From assembly GCA_964542585.1 (NCBI GenBank), contig CAZIUI010000004.1, forward strand, positions 1 to 64,000: a stretch of 64,000 nt of DNA, in the 5' to 3' direction. Position 1 is the stretch's first letter; each line of letters begins with the position of its first letter. The position numbers and the translations under genes were made by a program. The notes below the pieces were generated by a model, which did not search any database, was not told where the DNA came from, and saw only the letters and a list, made by a program, of their open reading frames with translations. The DNA is from CAYYUA01 sp964542585 (lineage in GTDB: Bacteria; Bacteroidota; Bacteroidia; CAILMK01; CAYYUA01). Shown here one piece after another: positions 17,854-26,892 of the stretch.

Positions 17854-19254
17854 ATGCTTCGATTATCATTAATTGGGCTCTTAGTTGGGATAATAGCTCT
17901 TGTGGGTTGCCAGGATGAAAATTTTACGGAAAGCCCATCCGCCACCCTTAACTTCTCGACCGATACCGTTTTCTTCGATACCATTTTTCGAACGGTCTCC
18001 ACTGCCACTAAACGCTTCAAGGCTTTTAACCCTCAGGATCAGCGGGTTAAAATCGATGAGGTGAAATTAATGGGTGGACAATCCTCTAAATTCAGGGTAA
18101 ACATCAATGGTCAGGCTGCTAATACAGTTGAAGCGCTTGAGTTAAGGCCTAGCGATAGCTTGTTTATTTTTGTGGAGCTAACCATTGACCAAAGTAAAAA
18201 AGGCAATAACTATTTAGTCCGTGATTCTTTACGATTTATTACCAATGGTAATACCCAGTATGTGAATTTAAGAGCCTTCGGTAGGCAAGTAATCATCCAT
18301 GACCGGGAAGTACTGCGAGAGGACCAAACCTGGACGGCTGATACTCCTCACCTGCTAGTGGACTTTGCGTTGGTTGATTCCTTGACAACACTAAGCATAC
18401 CTGCTGGTACGGAGGTTTTTGGGACTGGGGGAAGCCGTTTATTCGTGGAAGGATCATTAAAAGTTAATGGTACGGCTGAAGAACCTGTGACTTTTGAAGG
18501 TGCCCGACCTGAGCCATCCTTTAAAGGACGCCCGGGACAATGGCAGGGAATAAGACTACTGCCTGCTAGCCAGCAGAATGTTATAAACCATGCTATTATT
18601 ACGGAAGGGAATGTGGGGCTGCAGGTAGATTCTTTTGCTGAAGATGGACAGGTTAAATTGAGGCTTCGTAGCTCTAGGATCAGTGATATGGCAGGTGTAG
18701 GTTTAGCCGGATTTTCTACCTCCATTTTAGCCCAGAATACCATCATTAATGATTGCTGCGGAAATTTATTAGTAGGACAGGATGGGGGTACCTATCAATT
18801 TATTCATTGCACCTTCATGGCCGGAAATTGCCAATGCTCACCCGATGGAACACCGGTAATTTTTGAAAATGACCCATCAGTCGGCAGGGATTCATTGACT
18901 TTAAGCATATTAAACTCAATTGTTTACAGTTTTAGAGAAAATGCTTACCGGCTAGTGGCCACTGGTGAGGACGGTTCCATTAACGCTGCTGTTCGATATT
19001 CGCTGGTTAAAATCGGAGATCGTGCTCCGGACGTTGTGGAATCCATTACCGATACAACTAATATAAGAAATGCAGTCCCGCTTTTTAAGGGTATTTGCGA
19101 CAATAACTTCAATCTCACTGAGTCCTCGCCGGCATTGGACACGGGGCGAAGTCTATCCCAACCCCTTTTACAACTTGGCCTTGATGCAGATTACGCTGAT
19201 AAACAGCGGACAGCTAAAAGCCCAGACCTTGGAGCTTTGGAATTTCAACCTTAA
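17854..19254 (+). CDS. Lipoprotein with right-handed beta-helix repeats
   Basis: 466 residues. The signal peptide ends in a lipobox (ALVGC, Cys19), so it is a lipid-anchored envelope protein. Residues 25-150 are a beta-sandwich-like region opening with FSTDTVFFDTIF, a pattern I recognise from conserved Bacteroidota lipoproteins. Residues 170-440 are short beta-strand repeats typical of right-handed parallel beta-helices (for example SRISDMAGVGLAGFSTS). The end, DLGALEFQP, is a common closing motif of such proteins. No catalytic residues can be assigned. It follows comF by 29 bases and is the last gene of its run. Confidence 0.75.
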   Translation: MLRLSLIGLLVGIIALVGCQDENFTESPSATLNFSTDTVFFDTIFRTVSTATKRFKAFNPQDQRVKIDEVKLMGGQSSKFRVNINGQAANTVEALELRPSDSLFIFVELTIDQSKKGNNYLVRDSLRFITNGNTQYVNLRAFGRQVIIHDREVLREDQTWTADTPHLLVDFALVDSLTTLSIPAGTEVFGTGGSRLFVEGSLKVNGTAEEPVTFEGARPEPSFKGRPGQWQGIRLLPASQQNVINHAIITEGNVGLQVDSFAEDGQVKLRLRSSRISDMAGVGLAGFSTSILAQNTIINDCCGNLLVGQDGGTYQFIHCTFMAGNCQCSPDGTPVIFENDPSVGRDSLTLSILNSIVYSFRENAYRLVATGEDGSINAAVRYSLVKIGDRAPDVVESITDTTNIRNAVPLFKGICDNNFNLTESSPALDTGRSLSQPLLQLGLDADYADKQRTAKSPDLGALEFQP

Positions 19255-19320
19255 TTTAGTCCTTATAAGATAGACTTTCATCTAAGGTTTAAATAAATCA
19301 ATCGAGAATAAAAACTTGAA

Positions 19321-19345
19321 GGCTTACAAAAAAATTTTGCAAGCC
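19321..19345 (+). terminator. Hairpin downstream of the beta-helix lipoprotein gene
   Basis: GGCTT-A-CAAAA, loop AAA, TTTTG-C-AAGCC forms a stem with one internal mismatch, 67 bases after the lipoprotein stop. It may end the ade-lpxH-comF-lipoprotein transcript, but no strong T tract follows, so this is tentative. The rest of 19255-19441 holds AT-rich sequence with a TATCTTTTG element near 19412 that could serve the glycosyltransferase gene. Confidence 0.35.
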
Positions 19346-19441
19346 ATATTTGTGAAGGTCATCTACGGTTTCTTTTTATTAATTAAAAGCTTATCTTTTG
19401 CATTTAATTCCAAACATGGTTGAGCGAAAATAAAGGCTAGC

Positions 19442-20713
19442 ATGAAAATTGGGCTTTTGTTTGCTGGTGATTTTGAAGAGGGTAATGGAGGAACTTCCCG
19501 GGTTAAAGCACATGCCAAAGGCATAAGTGAGTGGGGCGAAGATGTAAGTTTGATCATACTGCATGCTGCATCTCCCAAAAAGATAGACCACAAAAAGTTT
19601 AGCGGCTATTGGGAGGGTCTTTATTATGAGTTTCTAAACAGGAGTAATAGCAGACCTCAAACTATCCTGAACAAACTTTTTGACAGTTTAAAATCCTTGG
19701 TTTATAGTACTGCCTTTCTTCTAAGAAAAGGGCGGAGTTACGATGCTTTTTACCTTTACTCACCAAAGCCTCTCCAGGTATTTCATGTTTATTTGATTTT
19801 AAAATTCTTAAAGGTTCCCTTGGTTGTAGAGATGGCAGAACGTTATTCCACTTTTTATGATCAAGATGGTAAAAGCTTCTTAAAATTTTTTCACAAGTAT
19901 TTAAATTGGATACATGAGCGGTTGATGAATTTTATAAGTGATCACTTGATTGTGATTTCTTCTCAACTGTATGGATATTATAATCAATTTATCTCTTCAA
20001 AAAAGCTCTCGCTAATTCCTATAAGCGTTGATCTCAACAGGTTTGCTCACGTTTCAGCGAATGGAATTAAGCCTTTTCGGATTGGTTATCTCGGATCATT
20101 TGGTAGTAAAGATGGCGTGCCTGATATTCTGAAAGCTTTTCAGCTTGCCCATCATGAGATTCCTGATTTGAAACTGCGGCTAATGGGGCTAGCATCAAAT
20201 GAAGTTGAGAAGCTAGTAGATGAAAAAAGTTTAAAATCTTGCGAGATTGAATACACAGGCCATGTTACCTACGATGAAATTCCCGATCGATTAAAATACT
20301 GTGATCTTCTTATTGTGAATCGCCCCAATACAGCATATGCTAATTATGGTTTTCCTACTAAGCTTGGAGAATACCTTGCATCAGGTAAACCGGTTATAGC
20401 TACAAATGTCGGGGATATGCAACGTTACATGTCATCAAAAGATGACATCATATTAGTGGATCCAGAAGAACAGGAACAGCTATCTAAAGCTATAATAAAC
20501 AGGTATCACAATTATGATTGGTACAATCAATTAGGGGTTAAAGGATCAAAAAGTTGTTCTAAATATTTTGACTATAGGAGTAATAGTAAAGAGCTGTGCA
20601 AAGTTTTCTATCAAGTTACAGGCAATACCCTTCCCGATTTTTATAAAGGTTTAAAATTGGCTTTAAAAGAGAAAGGTTACAATGGAGTGGTTAAAGAAAC
20701 TATAAGATCTTAA
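19442..20713 (+). CDS. Glycosyltransferase family 4 protein
   Basis: 423 residues in two Rossmann-like halves (GT-B fold). The N-terminal half opens MKIGLLFAGDF with a glycine-rich acceptor loop. The C-terminal half has RIGYLGSFGSKDGVPDILKA and the nucleotide-sugar site GFPTKLGEYLASGKPVIAT, whose E-LASGKP is the family 4 E-x7-E region. It probably transfers a sugar in cell-surface polysaccharide or glycolipid synthesis; donor and acceptor are unknown. It stands alone, clearly AT-richer than its neighbours (lines at 19621 and 19801 have 19 and 21 G+C of 60, against 33 of 60 at 18481 in the preceding gene), and lies beside tRNA-His, which suggests acquisition. Confidence 0.85.
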   Translation: MKIGLLFAGDFEEGNGGTSRVKAHAKGISEWGEDVSLIILHAASPKKIDHKKFSGYWEGLYYEFLNRSNSRPQTILNKLFDSLKSLVYSTAFLLRKGRSYDAFYLYSPKPLQVFHVYLILKFLKVPLVVEMAERYSTFYDQDGKSFLKFFHKYLNWIHERLMNFISDHLIVISSQLYGYYNQFISSKKLSLIPISVDLNRFAHVSANGIKPFRIGYLGSFGSKDGVPDILKAFQLAHHEIPDLKLRLMGLASNEVEKLVDEKSLKSCEIEYTGHVTYDEIPDRLKYCDLLIVNRPNTAYANYGFPTKLGEYLASGKPVIATNVGDMQRYMSSKDDIILVDPEEQEQLSKAIINRYHNYDWYNQLGVKGSKSCSKYFDYRSNSKELCKVFYQVTGNTLPDFYKGLKLALKEKGYNGVVKETIRS

Positions 20714-20805
20714 CCAAAAATAATTTAAAAATAAATATTAATATAGCAATGTTTTAAAATAAGCTTATGGAATAAGTTGAATGTTATGTACAACGGAAAA
20801 GGATG

Positions 20806-20879
20806 GGTGGATGATGGGACTCGAACCCATGCCCTCCAGAACCACAATCTGGCGCTCTAACCAACTGAGCTACATCCAC
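20806..20879 (-). tRNA. tRNA-His (anticodon GTG)
   Basis: The minus strand folds as a full cloverleaf. The acceptor is GTGGATG paired with CATCCAC; the D arm is GCTCAGTTGGTTAGAGC; the anticodon arm is CCAGATTGTGGTTCTGG with GTG in the loop; the T arm is ATGGGTTCGAGTCCCAT. An extra G precedes position 1 (20880), opposite a C discriminator (20806); this G-1:C73 pair is the identity element of tRNA-His. A complete CCA is not encoded after the discriminator. Confidence 0.97.
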
Positions 20880-20956
20880 CGTATTATTGAGACAAAATTA
20901 AGATGGTCTTTCCTTAAAGGCAAATTTTCTTTACACACTGTCTTGATGGCTTTCCT

Positions 20957-21817
20957 TCAAAGCCCTATATTATAGGCTGCCAGTCTGTTAGCTGAAAAAG
21001 TAGGTATCACAACCAAATCCCTTTGCGGGATATAGGTGAAGTCGGCTACTCGATGATTTACAGCCCTTGTGTCAAGAAGCTTATTTCTTTTGTGGCTATT
21101 CTTCTTAAAGTTTTGCAGAAATAACCTCCCTTTCCAATCGCTGGTCAGAAACTGCTTTTCTGCTACCCGTTCAAGTCCGTCAATAGGTCCAGTCTGACCT
21201 TCTAGCTTTTTACCTTTGCCTGTATTAAGATCAAGCCTGGTAAGCCAGTTTTCGTTACCGATCCAGCATTGCTGATCCACTGCCAAGATACCATTGGGCC
21301 GGGAAAGCGGCAGAGAAGGTTTAAAAATTTGGGCTGTGTCATTATTTACCATATAAAGCCTGTGCTTGTACATGTCGGTGGCAATAACTTTTCCTCCAGC
21401 CGTAACTGCTAAATCATTCAAAAATTCAGCATCCCTGGCTTTTAAGCTTTTAACTAGCTTGCCGGTTTTTATCTCAAATGCTTTGATAGCATCAATGTCA
21501 CTTACATAGAGTAACCCATCTTTAATGGCCATGCCTTTAGGGGCGTTTAGGGCGGTTATAAAATGTTTATCAAGAATTTGTCCATTCACACTTACCTTAC
21601 TAATGAATCCCTTTCCATTTTTTTTCTGGGCACCTCCATTCATGTTACTTACGTATAGAATGTCGGCTTTTTGGTGGTATATTACCGATTCTGGCGTTGC
21701 CATCAGCCTCTTTGTTTGCCATTCCTGGGATAGACCCTCTGCCATCAAAATGCTGTCAGGATCCTGAGCATGAGCTGCCGAAAAACCCAAAAAAACGATT
21801 ACTAAAATGTAATACAT
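20957..21817 (-). CDS. Secreted SMP-30/NHL-like beta-propeller protein
   Basis: 286 residues with an N-terminal signal peptide (cleavage near SAAHAQ, residue 18). The mature part consists of blade-like repeats (SVIYHQKADILYVSNMNG, GMAIKDGLLYVSD, RPNGILAVDQQCWIGN) as in SMP-30/gluconolactonase or NHL propellers. Such proteins bind or hydrolyse lactones, or act as binding scaffolds; no metal site could be confirmed by eye. It stands alone on the minus strand, divergent from the SLC13 transporter. The 145-base divergent region contains the perfect dyad ATCAAG-C-CTTGAT (21877-21889). Confidence 0.75.
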   Translation of the reverse strand: MYYILVIVFLGFSAAHAQDPDSILMAEGLSQEWQTKRLMATPESVIYHQKADILYVSNMNGGAQKKNGKGFISKVSVNGQILDKHFITALNAPKGMAIKDGLLYVSDIDAIKAFEIKTGKLVKSLKARDAEFLNDLAVTAGGKVIATDMYKHRLYMVNNDTAQIFKPSLPLSRPNGILAVDQQCWIGNENWLTRLDLNTGKGKKLEGQTGPIDGLERVAEKQFLTSDWKGRLFLQNFKKNSHKRNKLLDTRAVNHRVADFTYIPQRDLVVIPTFSANRLAAYNIGL

Positions 21818-21962
21818 AACCCTTAGCTTTTAGTGGTGAAAATAAAAAATCTTATATTTTCATTTACCCACAATTTATCAAGCCTTGATTATACCAACTA
21901 GGTTATTTTGTCCGTAAGGCTTTTTATTTAATTTCGCTAATTGCAAAGCTTAGCGCCTCCTA

Positions 21963-23735
21963 ATGCCAGAACTCAACCAGCTTTTTGTCTTAGCGATCCT
22001 GGTTTTCATATTTATCTCGTTATACAAAGAGTACTTCAGGCCTCCGACTACGTTTTTTATAGCAATAGTCTTGTTAAGCGTTGCCGGTATTCTTACGCCC
22101 AGCCAGGCCTTAAGTGGCTTTGCGGATGAGCAAATTGCGGTCATCATCCTCCTTTTAGTTCTAGCTAGCATCATTAAAAAAGCTAGCGTTATAGACCTGT
22201 TGTTTGAAAGGCTATTCCGGTCTGCTAAGACCTACTTAGGCTTCCTTTTGCGTATGATGTTATATGTGTCGGGGAGTTCGGCTTTTCTTAATAACACCCC
22301 TATAGTAGCTACTTTAATACCATATGTTACTGATTGGGGGAAAAAGAACAACGTTGCCCCTTCCAGGTTGTTGATTCCGCTATCATATGCAGCTATATTA
22401 GGGGGTACAGCAACCCTTATTGGTACCTCTACAAACCTGATCGTTAAACAAATGATGATTGATAGCGGACTAGAGGGCTTTAGCATCTTTGATTTTACCC
22501 TAGTAGGGGCCCCATTGATCGGGATTGGGATCTTATATATGATGTTTGCAGCACCCCGTATGCTTCCTGAAAAGCAAGATATCCTTGACAAATTTTCCGA
22601 AAGCTCAAGGGAATATATTGTTGAAACCCGAATTAAAGGAGATTCTGCCCTTATCGGTCTAACGATTGAAGAGGCCAATCTTCGTCACCTCAAAACCCTT
22701 TACCTTGTAGAGATCATACGCAATGAACGCCGGATTGCAGCAGTTTCTCCCGAAGAAATACTTGTAGAAGGTGATATCCTCATCTTTGCTGGTGAGGTTG
22801 ATTCTATCACAGAAATCTACGACCAGGGGATTGGCCTGGATTTCCCTCAAGTTGATAACATTGAAAGCAACGGTAATTTAAAGGTTAATGAAGCAGTAGT
22901 ACCCCAAAATTCGCAACTGATAGGAAGCAGAGTTAAAGAAACGAACTTCAGGGCCACTTACGATGCGGCTATTATAGCAATACATAGGAATGGAGAAAGG
23001 CTTTCTCAGAAGATCGGAGAGATTGTTCTTAAACCTGGCGATCTCCTTTTATTGGTGACAGGAGAAGACTTTAGAAATCGTACGCGGGACACGCAGAATA
23101 TTTACGTGATATCTAAAATTCGGGATCTAGAGAATATCAATTTATTCAAAGTCTACACCATTGGTCTTGGAACTGTTGCGGCTATTGCTTCCGCTGCGGT
23201 TGGTGTGATATCCCTTTTCAAAGCCCTGCTGATCCTTCTTTCTGTTATAGCAGTCATGCGGATTGTAACGCTTACGGAAATAAAGAATAGCCTTGATTTT
23301 AACGTGGTTTTCATTGCAGCTTTTGCCATAGCCGTTAGTCAAGCCATTCAGGGAACCGGAACGGCCGAATACCTGGCTAATAACTTCTTGTACCTTTTTG
23401 AAGGATTAGGTCCAGTTGGCGTATTGTTTGGTATCTATATCGTTACCAATCTTATGACAGAATTTGTAACGAATATTGCTGCCGCATCTATTATTTTCCC
23501 AATTGCTTTAGCTGTAGCCCAATCAATGGGCGTTTATCATGAGCCTTACCTTTTAGCAGTAGCTTATGGTGCATCGGCTAGCTTTCTTACACCTATTGGT
23601 TATCAGACCAACCTCATGGTTCTGGGTCCAGGAGGCTATAACATTAAAGACTTCACAAAGATTGGTTTTCCCCTTGCTTTTATTTACATGGTAGTGGCTT
23701 GCTTGCTGCTGGCTTACTTCTATGACTTGTACTAA
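21963..23735 (+). CDS. SLC13/DASS-family transporter with two TrkA-C domains
   Basis: 590 residues. Hydrophobic segments at the N-terminus (about 5-190) and C-terminus (about 390-590) flank a soluble middle (about 210-370) made of two TrkA-C (RCK_C) domains. The transporter halves carry the paired hairpin signatures SAFLNNTPIVA plus GTSTN, and FVTNIAAASIIFPIA plus a T-P-I-GYQTN segment. This layout is typical of bacterial SLC13-type permeases annotated as sulfate or dicarboxylate transporters; the substrate cannot be told. The TrkA-C domains suggest allosteric control by a small ligand. ATG at 21963. The large TPR gene follows after 73 bases on the same strand. Confidence 0.88.
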   Translation: MPELNQLFVLAILVFIFISLYKEYFRPPTTFFIAIVLLSVAGILTPSQALSGFADEQIAVIILLLVLASIIKKASVIDLLFERLFRSAKTYLGFLLRMMLYVSGSSAFLNNTPIVATLIPYVTDWGKKNNVAPSRLLIPLSYAAILGGTATLIGTSTNLIVKQMMIDSGLEGFSIFDFTLVGAPLIGIGILYMMFAAPRMLPEKQDILDKFSESSREYIVETRIKGDSALIGLTIEEANLRHLKTLYLVEIIRNERRIAAVSPEEILVEGDILIFAGEVDSITEIYDQGIGLDFPQVDNIESNGNLKVNEAVVPQNSQLIGSRVKETNFRATYDAAIIAIHRNGERLSQKIGEIVLKPGDLLLLVTGEDFRNRTRDTQNIYVISKIRDLENINLFKVYTIGLGTVAAIASAAVGVISLFKALLILLSVIAVMRIVTLTEIKNSLDFNVVFIAAFAIAVSQAIQGTGTAEYLANNFLYLFEGLGPVGVLFGIYIVTNLMTEFVTNIAAASIIFPIALAVAQSMGVYHEPYLLAVAYGASASFLTPIGYQTNLMVLGPGGYNIKDFTKIGFPLAFIYMVVACLLLAYFYDLY

Positions 23736-23808
23736 ATCTAAAAGTGTAAATTTTAAATTTGAAGCTTACAAACAAGGCTACACACCTGAAAAAAATCACT
23801 TTTTATAA

Positions 23809-26800
23809 ATGACGAAGGTTATTCCCTGCTTAAGCAGTGTTGTTCTGCTAATAGCAGGGCTCGCGCTAGCCACTCCTACGCAAGCTCAGCAAACAAGCGC
23901 TTACCATAAAAACCATCCGATTTTCAAGAGAGCCCTTGAACTCTGGCATCATGATCACTATGGAGCTGCGATGCAGCAATTTGATCGTTACTTAAATGTC
24001 GGAGAAAGGCATTTGAAAAAAGCTGAAGCCCAGCTTTTCAAGGCTCGATGCGCAATGGAGCTTTACCATAAATCTACCAAAGAGCTATTCCTTAAGTATA
24101 ACAGGAAATATCCAGAAGTAGGGAATACTGACTTGGCTAATTTTTTTCTTGGGAAGTATTTTTTCCGAAAAAAGGAGTTTGGCAAAACCATTCAATATTT
24201 TTCTAAGGTCAATCAAAAAGGCTTGGAAAAAAATCGTAGCAATGCCTACCGATTTATGGAGGGGTATGCCTTTTACAAAGAGAATAACACCAATGCTGCT
24301 AAGCGGCGTTTTGCTAAACTCATGGATCAGGATAATCCTTATCAAGCCAGAGCAAACTATTACTTTGGTTTTATTAATTACCAGGAAGGGAATTATGATA
24401 CCGTGCTGCAGCATTTTCAAAAAATTGAAGATCATCAAAAGTTTGGAAGTATAGTGCCGGTGTACATTACCCAGGTTTATTTACTCCAAGAGCGTTATGG
24501 GGAGGCCATAAAATATGGTCAAAAAGCCCTTTCCAGAGAAAAAGTGGGTAAGAAAACCCAAATAAAAGGTTATGTGGGGGAGGCTGCCTACTACCGCAAA
24601 TCCTATGACACGGTAATCAATAATCTGGAAAGTGTCAATAAGGTAGATACCCTCAGCAATTCCCAACAATACAAACTGGCTTATTCCTACCTGAAAAAAG
24701 GATCATTTAAAGCTGGTGCCAATGGCTTTCAGCAGTTGGCCATAGAAGAGGATTCCTTAGGACAACATGTGGCATACCACCTAGGAGAGTCGCTTTTACA
24801 AATTGGGCAGAAGGAAAAAGCCAGGAACCTTTTCAAGTTCTCATCTGGGTTAAGCTTTTCTGAAGAAATCCGGGAGAAAGCTTTTTACCGATATGCCAAG
24901 CTTTCATTTGACGAAGGGTACCAGAAAACTGCTAAAAGTCGATTGCAGGCCTTCTTAAAAGCTTATCCCCAAAGTATTTATGCTGATGAAGCCAAAAACC
25001 TACTGGGTAAGCTATTGCTCAATACCAAAAATTATCAGCGCGCCTTAAGTATGATTGAGCAGGTGCCTGATCTGAATGAACCTATGAAAAAAGCCTATCA
25101 GCAGATAGCTTATAAAAGGGGCTTAGAGCTTGTTCAAGATCAGGACTATAGAAGTGCTCGGGAACTTTTTATAAAATCCCTAGACAATCCCCTTAAGCCT
25201 AAGTTTAAGACGCTAGCCTATTTTTGGCTAGGTGAGTCCTACTACCATATTGGAAACTACAGCCGCGCCAAGCGCGCTTTTAAAAACTTCCTTTATCAAG
25301 ATGAAGCAAAGGAAACGCCCCATTATGGGATTGCATCTTACAACATGGGGTATAGCCACTTCAAAACCAAGGCCTACAAATCCGCGATCAATCACTTCCA
25401 GAATTACCTGGAGCGAACTGCGCAGGGCAACGAAAAGCAACGGCAGATAGATGCACTTACGAGAATTGCTGATTGCTATTTTGTAAGCTCGAACTATCAG
25501 AAAGCCCAAAATTATTACCAAAAAGTGATAACGAATGGGCAAAAAAGGGTCCCTTATGCGCTTTATCAGAAAGGGATTATTCAAGGACTTCAAGGTAGTA
25601 AACTACAAAAGATAGAAACTTTAAGGCAACTATCTCAAAACTACAGGGAGTCAACTTATGTAGATGACGCCTTATTTGAGATCGGTAATGTTTATTTTAT
25701 TTTAGGGCAGCACCGTTTAGCTTATAACCAGTTTCGCTATCTTACACAGGATTATCCCAATAGCTCCTATTACCGTTTGTCCTTATTAAAAATGGCATTG
25801 GTGCGTTACAACCAAAATAAATCACAAGCTGCCGTTGACCAACTTAAGACTATAGTTCGGGAATTCCCTTTTTCAAAGGAGGCGAAAGAGGCTATCAATC
25901 AGATGAAAACCATCTACATAGATATGGGGCAAGCTGATAGCCTTTTTGCTTTCTTGAAATCAGTGGAAAGTGCTGATCTTACGGCTTCTTTTCAGGATTC
26001 AGCTTCTTACTCTTCAGCATTCAGTTACATGAAACAACAAAACTGCGATAAGGCTATCGAAGCATTTCGAGATTACTTGAAGGATTTTCCACAGGGCTAT
26101 TTTGCGATGAATGCCCACTTTTACCTGGCTGAATGCGCCAAACAAAAAGGTCTTCACCAAGAGGCTATTGACCATTACCGAACAGTTGTTGAAAAAGGCT
26201 CTACACAGTTCAACAATCCATCCCTTAGCACCCTGGCTAGCCTCTTCCAACGCCAAAATAATTGCGGGAAAGCAATTCAATATCTAAGAAAATTGAAAGC
26301 TAATGCTAATAAACGCCAGCATAAGCTTCAAGCAATTAAAGGGCTCATGCAGTGCCAATATCAGCTTGCTGCGTATGAAGAATCGGCTAAATACGCAAAG
26401 CAGATGCGAGCCCTTGATCTATCAAATCAATCCAAAAAGATCAAGGCCCAATACTACCTTGGTAAAAGTTATTTCAAGCTAGGGCAATACTCCAAAGCGC
26501 TTCCAGCGCTTAAACAAGTTTACCAGCAAAATGGCGGTGAGCTTGGTGCTGAAGCCTTGTACCTGAAAGCCAAATTGCAATTTGAATCGGAACAATACAA
26601 AAATGCCCAGCAAACGATCTATCAGTTAAGAGATCAATTTACCAATTACAATTATTGGGTAGCAAAAGGCTTTGTATTGTTAGGGGAAGTTTTCTTAAAA
26701 CTCGATAATACCTTCCAGGCTAAAGCTACCTTGCAAAGTGTAATCGACAATTTTGACGGAGAAGAGGTCGTAGCTCAAGCAAAGCAGAAGCTTGAGAAAG

Positions 26801-26892
26801 TCAGAAGGAAAGAGAAAGCAGACGCTAAGGAGCAAAATGATAGTTTGCCTTCCAATGATCCTGATACCTTAAACGAACTCAAAGATGAATAA
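23809..26892 (+). CDS. Large periplasmic tetratricopeptide-repeat protein
   Basis: 1027 residues with a Sec signal peptide (cleavage near ATPTQAQQ, residue 27). Nearly the whole mature protein is TPR-type helix pairs from about residue 35 to 1000; clear examples are YYFGFINYQEGNYDTVLQHFQKI, ADCYFVSSNYQKAQNYYQKV and QYYLGKSYFKLGQYSKALPALKQ. The tail is highly charged. It is likely a periplasmic or outer-membrane-associated scaffold. The last 8 bases overlap the start of the next gene, a barrel protein, so the two are translationally coupled and probably act together. A TAAATTTG element (23754-23761) could be its own -7 box, without a good -33 partner. Function unknown; I see no enzymatic domain. 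Confidence 0.85.
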   Translation: MTKVIPCLSSVVLLIAGLALATPTQAQQTSAYHKNHPIFKRALELWHHDHYGAAMQQFDRYLNVGERHLKKAEAQLFKARCAMELYHKSTKELFLKYNRKYPEVGNTDLANFFLGKYFFRKKEFGKTIQYFSKVNQKGLEKNRSNAYRFMEGYAFYKENNTNAAKRRFAKLMDQDNPYQARANYYFGFINYQEGNYDTVLQHFQKIEDHQKFGSIVPVYITQVYLLQERYGEAIKYGQKALSREKVGKKTQIKGYVGEAAYYRKSYDTVINNLESVNKVDTLSNSQQYKLAYSYLKKGSFKAGANGFQQLAIEEDSLGQHVAYHLGESLLQIGQKEKARNLFKFSSGLSFSEEIREKAFYRYAKLSFDEGYQKTAKSRLQAFLKAYPQSIYADEAKNLLGKLLLNTKNYQRALSMIEQVPDLNEPMKKAYQQIAYKRGLELVQDQDYRSARELFIKSLDNPLKPKFKTLAYFWLGESYYHIGNYSRAKRAFKNFLYQDEAKETPHYGIASYNMGYSHFKTKAYKSAINHFQNYLERTAQGNEKQRQIDALTRIADCYFVSSNYQKAQNYYQKVITNGQKRVPYALYQKGIIQGLQGSKLQKIETLRQLSQNYRESTYVDDALFEIGNVYFILGQHRLAYNQFRYLTQDYPNSSYYRLSLLKMALVRYNQNKSQAAVDQLKTIVREFPFSKEAKEAINQMKTIYIDMGQADSLFAFLKSVESADLTASFQDSASYSSAFSYMKQQNCDKAIEAFRDYLKDFPQGYFAMNAHFYLAECAKQKGLHQEAIDHYRTVVEKGSTQFNNPSLSTLASLFQRQNNCGKAIQYLRKLKANANKRQHKLQAIKGLMQCQYQLAAYEESAKYAKQMRALDLSNQSKKIKAQYYLGKSYFKLGQYSKALPALKQVYQQNGGELGAEALYLKAKLQFESEQYKNAQQTIYQLRDQFTNYNYWVAKGFVLLGEVFLKLDNTFQAKATLQSVIDNFDGEEVVAQAKQKLEKVRRKEKADAKEQNDSLPSNDPDTLNELKDE

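Noticed and set aside
20781..20975. 64-codon plus-strand frame over 20.8 kb
   Set aside because: It is the antisense of tRNA-His; the cloverleaf explains the sequence.
22232..22678. 148-codon minus-strand frame inside the SLC13 transporter gene
   Set aside because: Antisense of hydrophobic helices, a common artefact.
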